A DNA stretch of 64,000 nt. Source: Aselliscus stoliczkanus. Taxonomy: Eukaryota > Chordata > Mammalia > Chiroptera > Hipposideridae. The number at the start of each line of letters is the position of its first letter. The stretch's first letter is position 1. The notes beneath the pieces were generated by a model. That model was not told the origin of the DNA. It searched no databases and saw only the letters and a program-made list of their open reading frames with translations. Of this stretch, positions 12,285 through 23,535 are shown one piece after another. The position numbers were made by a program, and so were the translations under genes. The stretch spans positions 66,378,687 through 66,442,686 of the forward strand of contig CM066732.1 in assembly GCA_033961575.1 (NCBI GenBank), read 5' to 3'.

Positions 12285-12550
12285 TAATAATAATAATAAT
12301 AACATCAACTAACGTTATTGATAATTAAATGAAATGCCAAGTATTGACTAGAGATGTTTTATGTGTTGCCTCGTCTAATCTTACCAACACTTATCATTAT
12401 TATCCCTAATTTAGAAATGATGAAACTGAGGTTCAAAGGGCTAAGCAATTTTCCAAGACCACTTATCCTTAAAATGGCAGAGCCAGGGTTTTGTTCCTGG
12501 TTGCTGATTCCAGACTGTGCCATAAGCTTCCCTGCTAACAGCAACACTTC
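12285..12550 (+). repeat. MIR SINE
   Basis: An AAT-rich start is followed by CCTCGTCTAATCTTACCAAC, TGATGAAACTGAGGTTCAAA (the diagnostic MIR phrase), GGGCTAAGCAATTTTCCAAG and GGCAGAGCCAGGGTTTTGTT. The order and spacing match the core and 3' half of MIR. Confidence 0.85.
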
Positions 12551-15228
12551 CCAAGAGTCTAAGTTTCTGTTGAATATGTTAGTTGAGAAACTATATTTGA
12601 ATGACATATTTTTATTTAGGAACATTGGTGGAGAAAAACAATAATGTGGCTAATTAGAAAATATATTTTCTTTAAGAAAAATATTAAAGGGCTTCTATAA
12701 CTGGAAAATTAAACCTGACTGCTAAAAACAAATTCCTTCAACATTATCTTCTCATGAGAATGCTTCAGAAAGAGTTCTCATCAGACATTACTATATGGTA
12801 GCAACAAAAAAACAAATAGGGGTGAAATATATAAAATAAATTAGCATGCAAAAGTAGGAAATCCAATTTATTTTCTGGTGAAGAAAAAAAAAATCCATCC
12901 ATGTAAATAAGATTTAGAAGATATTCCTTGGTATTTTCTACTGGTATTGTCTGAGACTTCTTCTCCAATTTTAGGTATTGGTATATTTTCCCTTTATGTA
13001 AGTAACATCAAAATTATGCTAAAATTTAATCCATAGATGTGAATACACATACATTATGAGCATACAATTATTTTGATTTCAGACTAATACAGCTTAGGAT
13101 GTTTATATTTTCTAGAATTATCTTTGCATGTATTTCCTTTTATTTAAAAAAATTAAATGTAAATGCTTATTGAAATGTTACTTTTCTTGATGCTGTCATT
13201 ATTATTATTAACATGTTTGTCTTTCCTGAGAAAATTACGTTACAAAATGCAGCACATAGAGAGCCATGTATCTCCAGTGCAATGAATGATACGCTGGAGA
13301 GCCAGAGGCACACAAAAATGGCGCATATTCAAGAAAAGATTCTATAATGAAAACCACATCCTTGGATTGTTTATTTATATTTTTATTGTGAACCTCTGGT
13401 TCAATAAAAAATACTTACAAACAAAAATCCATTACAAGGACTTGTTTAAAAATTTGTGCATTCAGAATTTCATTTAAGTATTCATGCATAAAACCTCCCA
13501 TTATTGTGATTCAACAGATTATTTTAGTTATTTCTAATATTTAACTGGAGACATGCTGAACCTAAACCTGATATTCTTTATAGGTAGTTTTCTTCTAGTT
13601 TTTGTTTTGTTTTGTTTTTTTCCTATCTACTGGAGCAAATCTGAGATGCTTGGTGGTCCTTAGAACATTGAGCAGAGAGAGAGATTTCTCAGCTAAGGCC
13701 AAATAAGGATTTCCTAAGTAGAATAATAATATCTTTTTCTTGTCCAAAAGATAGATAAAACGTCCCAAATACTCATAAGTAAGTAGCACTTACTGCCTGC
13801 AGGGATTACCTGGTGGCCAGTCAGTTGTAGACCATACTTGATCATCTTTTGTTTTCTCATCTTTCACTTCTACTCCCTTTAATTTGAAGGAAAACTGCAT
13901 TTTCCTTTCTATCATGCATTTTTCCTCTCTTAACAGTCTTAAACTACTGAAGCTTTCACACAGTAGTTGAAGACTTGTGAACTGAAGTTAATTAATCCCT
14001 CTTGTTGAAATGTAGTGACATTAAAACTTTGTTCGTAGCTTTTCAATTGCTCTTATCAAACCTTCAGGGTTTAAAGAGCCTGGGCTGCCCATAGATGAAT
14101 AGGAGGGAAAACAAAGCCACTACTGCCTCAACAGGGAACACAACTTCAGTGTAATAATGTCCATAATCACTTCTGCTACCACTTTATAAGTGAAATCTCT
14201 TCTCAGAGAACATGAGGGACTATTTGTTAATTAGTGTGTATAGTGTTTCTTCAGTGAAACAATATGTATGCATTATTGAACAATTTATGTTTAGAAAATA
14301 TTTTTTCAGTTCATATTTTTAGAAATCCAACTATTGGTAAACAAACAAATTCTGGCCAAATTAGAATTAATATATTCATAGGGAATTATCAAAATTGACT
14401 TTAAAAATGATCGTGGTACATTTCTGATTGGCAGCTATGTAAAATGTCCAGTAATTACTCCCTCCCAGATGGAAGAGGCCAGTATGTTCAGCCACAAGTG
14501 ATTTGCATATCTGTCAGCCAATTTCTCCTCTAAACCAACAAGGACACATCCACTCCAGAGTTTATTGTGGTTTTTATCTGCATTAGCCAAGCCCTCATCC
14601 TGTGAGTGAATAAGTATTGTTATGAATTTTGAATATATCTATGATCTTCAGACTAGATTTTAAAGTCTGGTATAGGAAAACTTTATTTACACCTTATAGC
14701 TTTCACTTTTACTAAGAAATATTCACACACACAAAAGATTTAAAAAATAAGTAGCTAAGGAATTAGAAATTTCACACATAAATATAAGTGACCTCAAATG
14801 ACCTCCACCACTAAGTTAATTGATCCAACATAATATTGATAATGCTTTTACTCATCAATATCTGATGCAGAGAAGAACTAAAACACCCAGATATAGAAAT
14901 TGTTAGGCCAAGAATAAAATGAAGATGTTAAAGTTTTGAAATTTTTGCTAATAGTAGCAATGAAATTATTAATCTGACGCCCTTGTGCAATAACTACTAT
15001 CACGATTACTTTTTTCATGATTTAAAATGCTTAACCAACAAATAACATTTTCCAGTCTCAAACCAATATTGACATCAATAACATTTAAATTTAATCCCTT
15101 CTGTGATAGAATAGTAATGGCATATCTGACTATCCTCTGATCAATCACAGAAATGCTGTGTGTACTAAGAAGTGGTACTCAGAACTGGCTTTATCAGAAT
15201 TGCCTGAGAATATACAGATATATAAATG
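12551..15228. other. No gene or recognised repeat (2.7 kb)
   Basis: AT-rich single-copy-looking sequence. A stretch near 14455-14600 is less decayed in appearance and contains an octamer ATTTGCAT near 14500 with CCAAT close by (TCAGCCAATTT). I cannot test conservation, and no exon is supported. Confidence 0.5.
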
Positions 15229-15241
15229 GTAGATGATAGAT

Positions 15242-15294
<53 letters not shown>

Positions 15295-15295
15295 G
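15229..15295. repeat. (GATA)n microsatellite
   Basis: About twelve GATA units, preceded by two TGATAGA variants. A second, broken ATCT/GATA island follows at 15442-15545. Confidence 0.95.
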
Positions 15296-15355
15296 ACATA
15301 GAGCTACTTATCTCTACCTTTAGGTCTCTCTAAGAGAGCGATCAATATATATATA

Positions 15356-15438
15356 TAGTTGTTGGAAAAGTCATGACATATTTTTTCTATGTTTTTCATT
15401 GCAAAAAGGCATCATCACTTTTACGACAACCCAATGTA
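15356..15438 (-). mobile_element. Mariner-like MITE, copy 1
   Basis: A palindromic element of about 82 bp. Its right end GACAACCCAATG is followed by TA. Its left end GTTGTTGGAAAAGTCATGAC is a decayed version of the same inverted repeat. It matches copy 2 at 62738-62820 in reverse orientation. The centre AAAAAGGCATCATC corresponds to that of copy 2. The size, TA flank and symmetrical ends are those of mariner-derived MITEs such as MADE1 of primates, but the sequence is a different family. It sits between two GATA-rich arrays. Confidence 0.75.
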
Positions 15439-15484
15439 TAAATGCTATCTATCTAGATAGATACCTATAGATACCTATAGATAG

Positions 15485-15556
15485 TCTGTATTTCTATCTA
15501 TCATCTATCTCTTATTACTTATCTATAAATAGATAGATGACAGATAGAAATACAGA
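15485..15556. repeat. Long inverted repeat in a GATA island
   Basis: Two 26-bp arms (15485-15510 and 15531-15556) are reverse complements at 25 of 26 positions. A 20-base loop (15511-15530) separates them. The arms begin TCTGTATTTC and end GAAATACAGA. The DNA could form a cruciform, or a hairpin if transcribed. Confidence 0.9.
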
Positions 15557-15723
15557 GTACAGACTCACCCTTCACACACCTCTACTCTCCCCACCCCAAT
15601 ATTCCTGGAGAAATTAGAAGAAATTCCATGACCTGTTCCTACCCAGTTGACATGTAAATTAGAGAAATTCTAGAACTGTCTTCAATGATTCTTATTCTGC
15701 AAAGCTAGGGTGGCTGAGGAATC

Positions 15724-16578
15724 TGTCGACAAAAGAAAAGTCCAAACCTGTAGAGAACTTTAATGACTTTATTTGAACCAAACTGACATCAATTGTCAGG
15801 AAGCAAAATCTCAACAGATTAAGAAAACGTTGCGGAGAGTGTCAGTTTTGCAATTCAGTTTATACATTAGAAGCAAAGAAGGAGACTAAGGAAGGTTACA
15901 TGCAATCTATTGGTGGTAGATTAAGGGGGTGGGAGAAAGCAAAGCAGGGAGATCTCTGGAATTAGATAAAAAGTAAAACGGAGAGACACATACTTCTTTT
16001 ACACTGGTGGATACAGGAGAGCTAACATTTAGTATTTTACAGCACAAAAAGATGGTATTCAGGGAACAAGATAATAATGAGGGGTTCTGCGGTCTCTTGC
16101 CCTGATGGGTGGTGCCCTGAGGGGTCCGGAAAAAGGGATTACTCTGACATTGCCAGGGTATGTTATTTTAGATGCAAAAAAAGAGTAGACAGGCTCACTT
16201 AAGGTAAAGACTTACCTTTGTCAAGGAAGCTACAAGCCAAGGATGAGACTACTGGCCACAGACTGCTTTTCGTAAGGAATTTTTATTTTCAGACCATCCT
16301 GTGTGGTTAATTTCGGTCTCTGAGTTTATAGGGCCTGTCATGCCTGGCCTCCCCTGACCTTGTCAGGTTTAGTATGTGGTCCCCTTTTCGTCAGCAAGCT
16401 ATATTGTTTTTTTTGTTTTTCTGTGGTTTTTTTTTTTGAGGGCAGTGTCACTGGCCCTCATATGTGGGACCCGAACCGGGGCCGCTGGCTTCCCAAGCCA
16501 GTGCTTAACCACTGTGCCACTCGGCCGGCCCTTCTATATTGTTTTTTAAGGTCCCCATGTATCTCTGATACACAGCCA
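15724..16578 (-). mobile_element. LTR-like block, antisense, carrying a SINE
   Basis: On the minus strand the left part reads GGTTCAAATAAAGTCATTAA (a polyadenylation signal, complement of 15768-15773) and ends TTTTGTCGACA, as a retroviral LTR end would. If the ends are TG at 15724 and CA at 16577-16578, the flanks are AATC at 15720-15723 and AATC at 16579-16582, a possible 4-bp target-site duplication. That match is short enough to arise by chance. A SINE at 16413-16533 interrupts it. No internal retroviral genes are present. Confidence 0.4.
16413..16533 (-). mobile_element. Short tRNA-derived SINE (GGCCGGCC family)
   Basis: The body on the minus strand begins GGGCCGGCCGAGTGGCACAG, then GGTTAAGCACTGG, GCTTGGGAAGCCAGC, a B-box-like GGTTCGGGTCCC and an ending GGGCCAGTGACACTGCCCTC with an A tail. 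A 14-bp target-site duplication, CTATATTGTTTTTT, lies at 16399-16412 and 16534-16547. It is inserted in the LTR-like block described above. Confidence 0.9.
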
Positions 16579-17246
16579 AATCTAACCTCAAACCTAGAGC
16601 ACATGGCATTTCCAAGGAAATGTTCTATCTCCTTAATTGTATTACTCAATGTAAAATTTACTGTTTTGGTTCAACAAGTAAGAAACAGAAAGCATGGTAT
16701 TTAGACATACATAATCACAGATGTTAGATGTAAAGTCTAGATGTGGTTGTTATGTTTATATTAGTCTCATATTGCCATTGTTGGGTAGGAAAGTTTTTTC
16801 TCCTACCCTTCTAGGTTCTGTGGCTGGTCTAACAATGAAAATGGCATAAGACTAATTAACAGGAGAAAAACAAAGTTAATTATGTACACAGGGAATCCCC
16901 AAAAAGATATGAGACTCATAAGTAGCCAGGCAGTTGAGACTTATGTAACACCTTGAGCTGAGGAAAGGGATGGGGATCTGGGGCTGAAAGGGGAGAAAGG
17001 AAATTCACAGGAAGGTGAGAAGAAATGTTTGTTAAACAAAGGTTGCCTGTTATGCAGATAATTTTCTCAGGTAAAGAATTATCTGTGGTCATAGCCCTCT
17101 TCCTGGTACAGGCTCCCTTTCCAATATAAATTTTCTGTATAATTGCAAATTTTTCCTACAAATGGGGAAACATTTCTTTAGGCAGTTAAGGAGAAGGTAA
17201 AGAACTCTCCCTGAGTCTCCTGGGTCTTGATTACCTTTAACTCATA
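16534..17246. repeat. Unclassified old repeat, left part
   Basis: From about 16790 the text AACAGGAGAAAAACAAAG, AGTCTCCTGGGTCTTGATTA and TAACTCATAATAATCC reads like an ancient ERV-related interspersed repeat. It continues after the next SINE as TTTGGGGAACGTTGTTCTGA (17530). I cannot name the family. Confidence 0.4.
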
Positions 17247-17260
17247 ATAATCCTCATTCT

Positions 17261-17500
17261 TTTTGTTTTTTCCTAAGGTTTTTTTTTTATTAAGAAAGAA
17301 TTATTTTTCTTTTTTTTGTTTGTTTTAATTTTATTGGGGAACAGTATGTTTTTCCAGGACCCATCAGCTTAAAGTCAAGTGGTTGTTTCAATCTAATTGT
17401 GGAAGGTGCAACTCAGTGGTCCATGTGGGAATCGAGTCAATCTTGGTGTTACGAGCACTGCGCCCTGCACTCTAACCACCTGAGCCAACTGGCCATCCCA
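17261..17500 (-). mobile_element. RHIN-type tRNA SINE
   Basis: On the minus strand it reads GGCCAGTTGGCTCAGGTGGT, then GATTGACTCGATTCCCACAT (B-box region), CACAATTAGATTGAAACAAC and TTCCCCAATAAAATTAAAAC, and ends in an A-rich tail. The near-identical flanks AATAATCCTCATTCT (17246-17260) and AATAATCTTCATTCT (17501-17515) are a target-site duplication of 15 bp with one mismatch. It splits the old repeat around it. Confidence 0.88.
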
Positions 17501-17540
17501 AATAATCTTCATTCTAAAGTGACATATTTTGGGGAACGTT

Positions 17541-18282
17541 GTTCTGAACCTCTTCACCATTGATTAAGCACTTTCCATGTAAACACTGTATATGATCTAA
17601 GTGCAATTTTTCTTATGATATTGATAAGAAATATGTCCCATTTATTATAATTCTTCATTGACATAGGAAAAAAAGATGCTGCAAAATAACATACCACTCA
17701 GTGCTAGATCTACATATACCAATCTGGATACATTTCAAAATAGATATTTGAGAACAATTAGGAAGAGAATAAGATTTAAGATAAATCCACTTTTGCTTCT
17801 TTTAAACATACACATGGAATAGCATATATAAAATGGAGAAGAGAGCATGGCCAGAAACTGCAGTGTGAAAGTAAATGTGGCCAGGGAGAAAATGCCAGTA
17901 CTGAGGTACCCAACAGGCAATTTTTATAACAAGGATGTTTGATATTCAGTTTTAACCTTGTGATGCTTCAACATAAACACTTACCTTGCTCTGAAAATTC
18001 AGAGGCAAATTTAGCTGAATGTTGGTGGTATTTGAAAACTAAAGACATGAGGCTGATTTTCAGTACAGAGCAAAGAAGTTCCACACATGGAACTAATTTC
18101 AAAAGAACAGGGATAGAGAAAGGGCAGTTAAGAGGAATACAGGTCTGTCCCTTGTCCTTTGTCCCCCACACACCCTACTCCCCCACCCCCAATTGTTACT
18201 GGAAATATTCAGAGAGATTCCAGAACCTTCCCCTACCCAGTTCACAGATAAATTATAGGAATGACTAGGACTTTCTAATTCC
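17541..18282. other. No gene or recognised repeat
   Basis: AT-rich, with a 109-codon plus-strand frame (17939-18268) that has no recognisable domain and overlaps antisense frames. Not supported as a gene. Confidence 0.55.
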
Positions 18283-18470
18283 ATGATAATTTTTCACACA
18301 TATTATTTCATGTAATTCTCACATAAAAGAATATAGAGTAGAAAATTACAATTCAGAGAGGGTAAATAGCTATGCAACATATGATACATTTAGGAAGATA
18401 TAAGTGAAAGCTAAACACTTCAACACAAGCCTTCTAAGTCTTTTAACTTACAGCCCCATATTCTCTTAGC
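18283..18470 (+). repeat. MIR SINE
   Basis: TTTCATGTAATTCTCACATA followed by AATTCAGAGAGGGTAAATAG and AACACAAGCCTTCTAAGTCT match the MIR core and tail in order, with decay. Confidence 0.65.
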
Positions 18471-18599
18471 TACACTAATTATCTCCAAGTACTATTGGAG
18501 AATAGTACTATTGGAAGAAATAATGTGTCAACTTTAAAATAAAAGTTTAGATATTTTAAATCAAGACGTGTAAACACTCTTCTTAAAAATTTATTTTAA

Positions 18600-18709
18600 G
18601 GGCCGGCCAAGTGGCTCAGTGGTTAAGCGCTGGCCTGGGAAGCCAGAGGCCCCGGTTCAGGTCCCACATATGAGAGCCAGTGACACTGCCCCCCCCCAAA
18701 AAAAAAAAA
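18600..18709 (+). mobile_element. Short tRNA-derived SINE (GGCCGGCC family)
   Basis: Begins GGGCCGGCCAAGTGGCTCAG (A-box region), has a GGTTCAGGTCCC B box, and ends with GTGACACTGCC, a C run and an A tail. The flanks TTATTTTAA at 18591-18599 and 18710-18718 are a 9-bp target-site duplication. Confidence 0.9.
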
Positions 18710-18718
18710 TTATTTTAA

Positions 18719-19707
18719 AAACAAGGTAGCATTCTCTTCCAGATCTGACAGCATATTTTAGAAGTAGTTTGATTCCTTATCATTCCAGAACAAAATTCTG
18801 TACATAGAATCCAAGATGGTTCTGCTTCTACAATACGCTCAGCCCAGACCCAATATGCATTGACTTTGCATGTCACAAATACAAAAATATTCCTCCGAGG
18901 CTAAACGTGAATAAAAATAAAGTACAACAAAGACTATGTCCACGTTTTCTATCTATATTTATAGGTAAAATTAGATAAAAGCCTGGCAAGTATTTGTCAA
19001 ATCCATAAAACAGATTTATCAAATTAATTAAATCTGAGCTTGACTAAATTAATCGGTTAATTTGATCAAAATAGTTCCTTAGTTATATAGATAGATACAA
19101 TCTTAGTGATAGTTAACTTTATTAAATCCTAATGTACACTTAAAAACTGTATTGCGTATGTCCATCAAGAACCTGAAATTTAAATTTTGAGGTACATAAT
19201 ATTTTTTTTACAACCCGCAGCCAGCCCTTCTGTGTGAGGACAATAGGAATTGCCTGACATCTAGTGGCAATTACTGCAATAACAGCTGAGAGTTCAAATG
19301 TGTTATTCAGAAATTTGTTTTGTTTCTATTTCAGTTCTGTACAGGTAAGATTAAGCTCCTTATTTACAAATTTCCTCTCTTTTAATCATAACTTCAATTA
19401 CTTATTCATGACATGTGAGAGTCATATTGTCTTTTTATACAGCTTTGGTCGTATAGTGGTTCAGCCCCATCTCAAAAGAATGCATACAGAGTTGTTTCCC
19501 AAACACACTTTTCCCTTTTATTGTTCCCTTTAAATACTTTCTTTCCAAATTCGCAGTATAGAAGCCCTATATAAAATCTTTTTTTTTCATATTTAAATGT
19601 GTTGAAAATTATTTCAAAGACACCATATTAAAACTGAATTCGTATATTTCATTTTAGGTGCAAGCTATTCTATTTACACAAATTAAAAATAATCACACCC
19701 TCATTAC
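18719..19707. other. No gene or recognised repeat
   Basis: AT-rich sequence without coding signal. The region near 19215-19290 is a little GC-richer but not recognisable. Confidence 0.55.
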
Positions 19708-19724
19708 TTATAGCTCTTATTTTC

Positions 19725-19855
19725 TTTTTTCTTTTCTTTTTCTTTTTTTTTTTTTTTTTTTGAGGGCAGTGTCACTGGCCCTCATATGTGCGACCCTAAT
19801 CGGCGCCGCTGGCTTCCCAAGCCAGTGCTTAACCACTGCGTGACTTGGCCTGCCA
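19725..19855 (-). mobile_element. Short tRNA-derived SINE (GGCCGGCC family), perfect TSD
   Basis: A T-rich tail at 19725-19761 is followed by GAGGGCAGTGTCACTGGCCC and the rest of the family in reverse. The 17-bp direct repeat TTATAGCTCTTATTTTC at 19708-19724 and 19856-19872 is exact. The head carries mutations (GGCAGGCCAAGTCACGCAG on the minus strand) that weaken the A box. Confidence 0.95.
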
Positions 19856-19929
19856 TTATAGCTCTTATTTTCAAGCCAACTGACACATTTGTGAAAAAGG
19901 TAAATGAATGAAGAGGTATAGGGAAAGAT

Positions 19930-20215
19930 CAGTAAGTGAAGAACATAAAATAATGATCATAAACACAACAGCTAATATTTATTGGGAGCATATCATCTGC
20001 CAGATAAGTATAAGTGATTTATCTGCATCACTTCATTTAATCCTCACAAAACTGTCTGAGATAAGATATTGTCTTTATCTGCACGTTCAGATGAGAACAC
20101 CAAGGTTTAAAAGGTTAAACAGCTTATCTAAGGCCAAACAGCTAGGAAGTGCTAAGGAACTGACTCATTCTAGGGCCCAACTTGTGACCACATTGCAACT
20201 ATGTTGCAGTGGACA
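19930..20215 (+). repeat. MIR SINE
   Basis: Contains GCTAATATTTATTGGGAGCA, TCACTTCATTTAATCCTCAC, ACCAAGGTTTAAAAGGTTAA and CTAAGGCCAAACAGCTAGGA, which is the standard MIR order. Good length and moderate decay. Confidence 0.88.
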
Positions 20216-20224
20216 TGCAATTTC

Positions 20225-20345
20225 AAATCCAATTTCACTCACTCATTCATTCTTTCCCTGATTTATTACCAGTATTTATCAAGAGCTTAGTATGTGCCAA
20301 GAACCCTTCTATATATAGGGGGATGCATGAGTAAAATGATATTTA
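20225..20345 (+). repeat. L2/MIR-type 3' tail fragment
   Basis: TTTATCAAGAGCTTAGTATG followed by TGCCAAGAACCCTTCTATAT matches the 'inhabitant of many old tails' motif found in L2 and related SINEs. Confidence 0.5.
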
Positions 20346-21917
20346 AGCAGAGACTTATGTAAATTAAGAACAAGCCCTTCTAGTCTATTAAAAGCAAAAT
20401 GAGGAGTAATATTTATAAACAATAACAATAGCGACACAGAGTAGGGAGAGAGGAAGGAGAAAATGACAAGGAAGAGGTGGAGAGATTCGGGTGAGGCCTA
20501 AAAGAGAAGAGCAAAAAGGAAACCTCCTGGCATATATTCCTTTAGAGTCTCCTGTGATTTGAGTAACTGGGGACCAGCGACAAGATGGCATATTTTTGCA
20601 GGGTGGCTTTTGTATTGTTTATTAAAAACTCTACAAAGTATTCCAAAATACTGACCAAATTCCACAAATACTCCTTGGACCTTATCCAGTCCCCCATGCA
20701 ATATCCATACTAGTGGGCATCACATATTTGACTCCTGGGCATTGCATGTTTTTGTCCTCTTGGGACTTTGTTTAGAGGGAGTTTTCTACACAGGAAGAGA
20801 GAAGGTTATAATAATTCAAGTCAATGCAAATGTGTGTGTTTGAGCTGATAAGGATGAAATGACAATCAGCAGCCATAGAAGACACCTTTTAAGTAAACTG
20901 GTGACATCTTCTTCTTTGACCACATACTTTATTGCCTATTGATTTTTTTTTTAAATCGGTGATACGATTAGCATATGGAAGAAAAAGACATATTGAAACT
21001 CCTTTTTATGAGCTCTTATTCAACAACTAATTAGATCTTGGATGAAAGTTATTTCTTTCAATTTGCTAAATACATTTCCCTACTGGGGTTAAGAATTCCA
21101 GTTAACAACTCTATTTATAGCTGATAGAAAGTGTTCAAAGGGCTGCATCAGCTTGCCCCACGGTCTCTGTGATTCTGTGGATAAATCACCATGAGTAAAA
21201 CCATGCAACCTTAAAATGATCTATCACAACTGAAAATCAATACATCAAGCACATAAAATAGTGTAGGATAATTCACTTGCCAAGTTATAAATTACACATG
21301 CATATCAATGCCACATGTAATGCAATGCCTCATAAAAAAATAAGCTTAAAATTCTTAAAACACATGATTAATGAAACTAGCACAGCCTGAAAAATATATA
21401 TTGCACTGCTTACACTAACCAATATATTATACTCAGAGTTTTATGCTTCTGAGAAATGGCATTTACATATACAGTATCGACGGTACAGATAAATCAGGAT
21501 TTCTTGCACTGAAATCTGATTCTTAGGGTAGTGATTCATGTTTCGCTTTTAAAAATGTTGATTTACACTAATGTACATCTCATAAAACATTTAATGCTTC
21601 CGACAATTATTGCCAAAACTATGTGCTAACCCTCTCTGTCAGGATGTCCACAGAAATCAATAAGAAATGTGTGATCTTTGATATTGTAAGTGACAGTATT
21701 TCAAATGCAGAAAATTTCTTGTGCCACAAACCAGAACCTCCTCCTTGGTTGACCCATCTATTACAGACATCCACAGCTAATCATGTATGGGGTGCAGGGA
21801 TGTCACTGGTTTTATGTGCTCTCAGGTCTGTTCCACTTTACAATCTGCATGGACAGCCATATTCGTGAATGTAACTAAAACACCTTTTTGAGAAATTCTT
21901 TTTAGAGAGTACTGATA
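20346..21917. other. No gene or recognised repeat
   Basis: 1.5 kb of AT-rich DNA. A frame at 21623-21868 (81 codons) has no recognisable domain. Confidence 0.55.
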
Positions 21918-22560
21918 ATGTGGAAGTTAACCTGAGCCCCATCCCCCTGGAAAAAAAGCAAGGGTTAAGAAATCTTCCCCCCCTTTTGTGTTGCAGGAGA
22001 CAGTTTACTGCAAAGAATCACTCTTCCCCATATGATAGATAAGGCTCCCAAGCCTCCCCTTTGTTTACCTATGGCAAGGCTAAATAGACTCTCCAAATTC
22101 CCATTATCTATCTCATAAACCATTAGCTGAACTGTTTGTCCCCGCTGAGCAATCTGACAAAATGTTCGCTAATTTTAATTGACCAAGCTTTCATGGGGCT
22201 TCTCCGCTTCCCTCGGATCTCTAAGCTTTGGCCTATCCTTGAGCTTAAGCAAGCATTGGGACGCTGACCCACCTGCTCCTCACTGCCCCTTCTGGGAATC
22301 AGCGGACAACTAAGGAGTTTCCTCCTCCACTGTCTGGTTATGCCATCCACTCATCCCGCGCCCCATACCTGGTGACCTCTAGCCTTGTGTATTTCTCCCT
22401 AAAGAAGAAAAGCCTTTTTTTGCCTGACCTTTGTGACACGTGCAGCTCTCATTAGCGGGAGTATTCTGCCTATTACAATAGTTCTTGTACGCTTATCGCA
22501 ATAGACTTTGAGAATAAAGTCTCTCCTTACTAAAGTCAGGATTTGTTTCTCTATTTGACA
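21918..22560 (+). mobile_element. Solo-LTR-like block (retroviral U3-R-U5 features)
   Basis: A GC-richer island with LTR features. An AATAAA signal lies at 22513-22518 within GAGAATAAAGTCTCTCC. After it comes a U5-like stretch ending CTCTATTTGACA (to about 22560). A cytosine-rich U3-like body lies upstream. The left edge is uncertain (somewhere in 21905-21990) and I could not find a matching 4-6 bp target-site duplication. No gag, pol or env sequence flanks it. Confidence 0.5.
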
Positions 22561-22639
22561 GCATACAAAATATACAGAATGCTACTGAGAGCTGAATATC
22601 TTTCTCTTTAAGGTCTAATTGCTACATTAGGACATTGCG

Positions 22640-22775
22640 TTTTTGTAATAACAGCTTTATTCAGATGCACTTCATATATCATCCAATTTACCCTTTTAAA
22701 GTGTACAATTCAGTGTTTTCCGTATATTCTGATGATTGTATAGCTATCACCATTAAGCTGTTGTATTCTGAACTA
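22640..22775 (-). mobile_element. Antisense L1 3'-end fragment
   Basis: CAGCTTTATTCAGATGCACT, then CATCCAATTTACCCTTTTAA, AGTGTACAATTCAGTGTTTT and ATAGCTATCACCATTAAG. This is the reverse complement of an old L1 3' region commonly seen in mammals. Confidence 0.5.
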
Positions 22776-23079
22776 TGTCAGTAAAGCAGTAAGCTAGTGT
22801 TTCATTTGTCTTTAAAAATCATGCATAGAAATTTTCACGTAAATATAGTTTCTACACTCATTTCCACTTTTATTGAAACTTAAATTTTTACCACAAATGT
22901 GTTTATGAATACAATGTCAGTGCCTCTTTTTCTATTGTTATTTTCCAACAGCATTTAAAACATTGTAGTTCCATTCATGTACCATCCTTCAACTGTTAAC
23001 ACATATTATATTTCAGGCACATTATTAAATTTTACTAACTTATTTAAAGGAAAAATCTAAGATGCTGTGAGTGAGAGTC

Positions 23080-23535
23080 CATAAACAGAGCACCCTGATC
23101 TAGTGGGGTAGTATGTTAGAGAAGGTGGCCAGAGAGGGCTTTCCTGAAAAAAGCATTTGGTATGAGCTCCAGTTCACCTGGTAAGAGTCAGCAGTGAGGT
23201 GGTGAGTAGTTTGGGAAGAACTTCCCAAATTGGGGAATAGTAGGTGCCCATGGGCCAGAATGAGGTAGGTGGGTCTGGGTCTGAGAGCCATACACCAGTG
23301 TGGTCTGCTCTCAGACTATAGAGATGCACTCATACCATGAAGGACTGCAATATGTCAATGTTGGGGGTTTTATCCCAAGAACAAAGGGAAAGTATTGAAC
23401 AGGTTTATGCAGGGCGGTGATATGATGAGATCTGCCTTTTAAACAGAACACTCTGGCTTTCCTGTTGAAAAGAATTTGGAGTAATGCAAAAGTGGCTCCA
23501 GTGTGTAAGGCTACATTTCCAGTCCAGTGATTTGG
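23080..23535 (-). mobile_element. Antisense L2 fragment
   Basis: AGAGAGGGCTTTCCTGAAAA, AGAATGAGGTAGGTGG, TTATGCAGGGCGGTGATATG and AACAGAACACTCTGGCTTTC follow the reverse complement of L2, whose sense strand reads AGTGATC-type then TCAAAACC-type phrases. It is an ancient LINE with no open frame left. Confidence 0.5.

Noticed and set aside
15229..15545. CRISPR-like array in the GATA region
   Set aside because: Simple tetranucleotide repeats without spacers, in mammalian DNA.
16413..16533. tRNA genes at the SINE heads
   Set aside because: The heads have A- and B-box-like motifs but lack a full cloverleaf, carry A tails and are flanked by target-site duplications, so they are SINEs.
17939..18268. 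109-codon frame as an exon
   Set aside because: No domain, overlapping antisense frames of similar length, no recognisable splice context.
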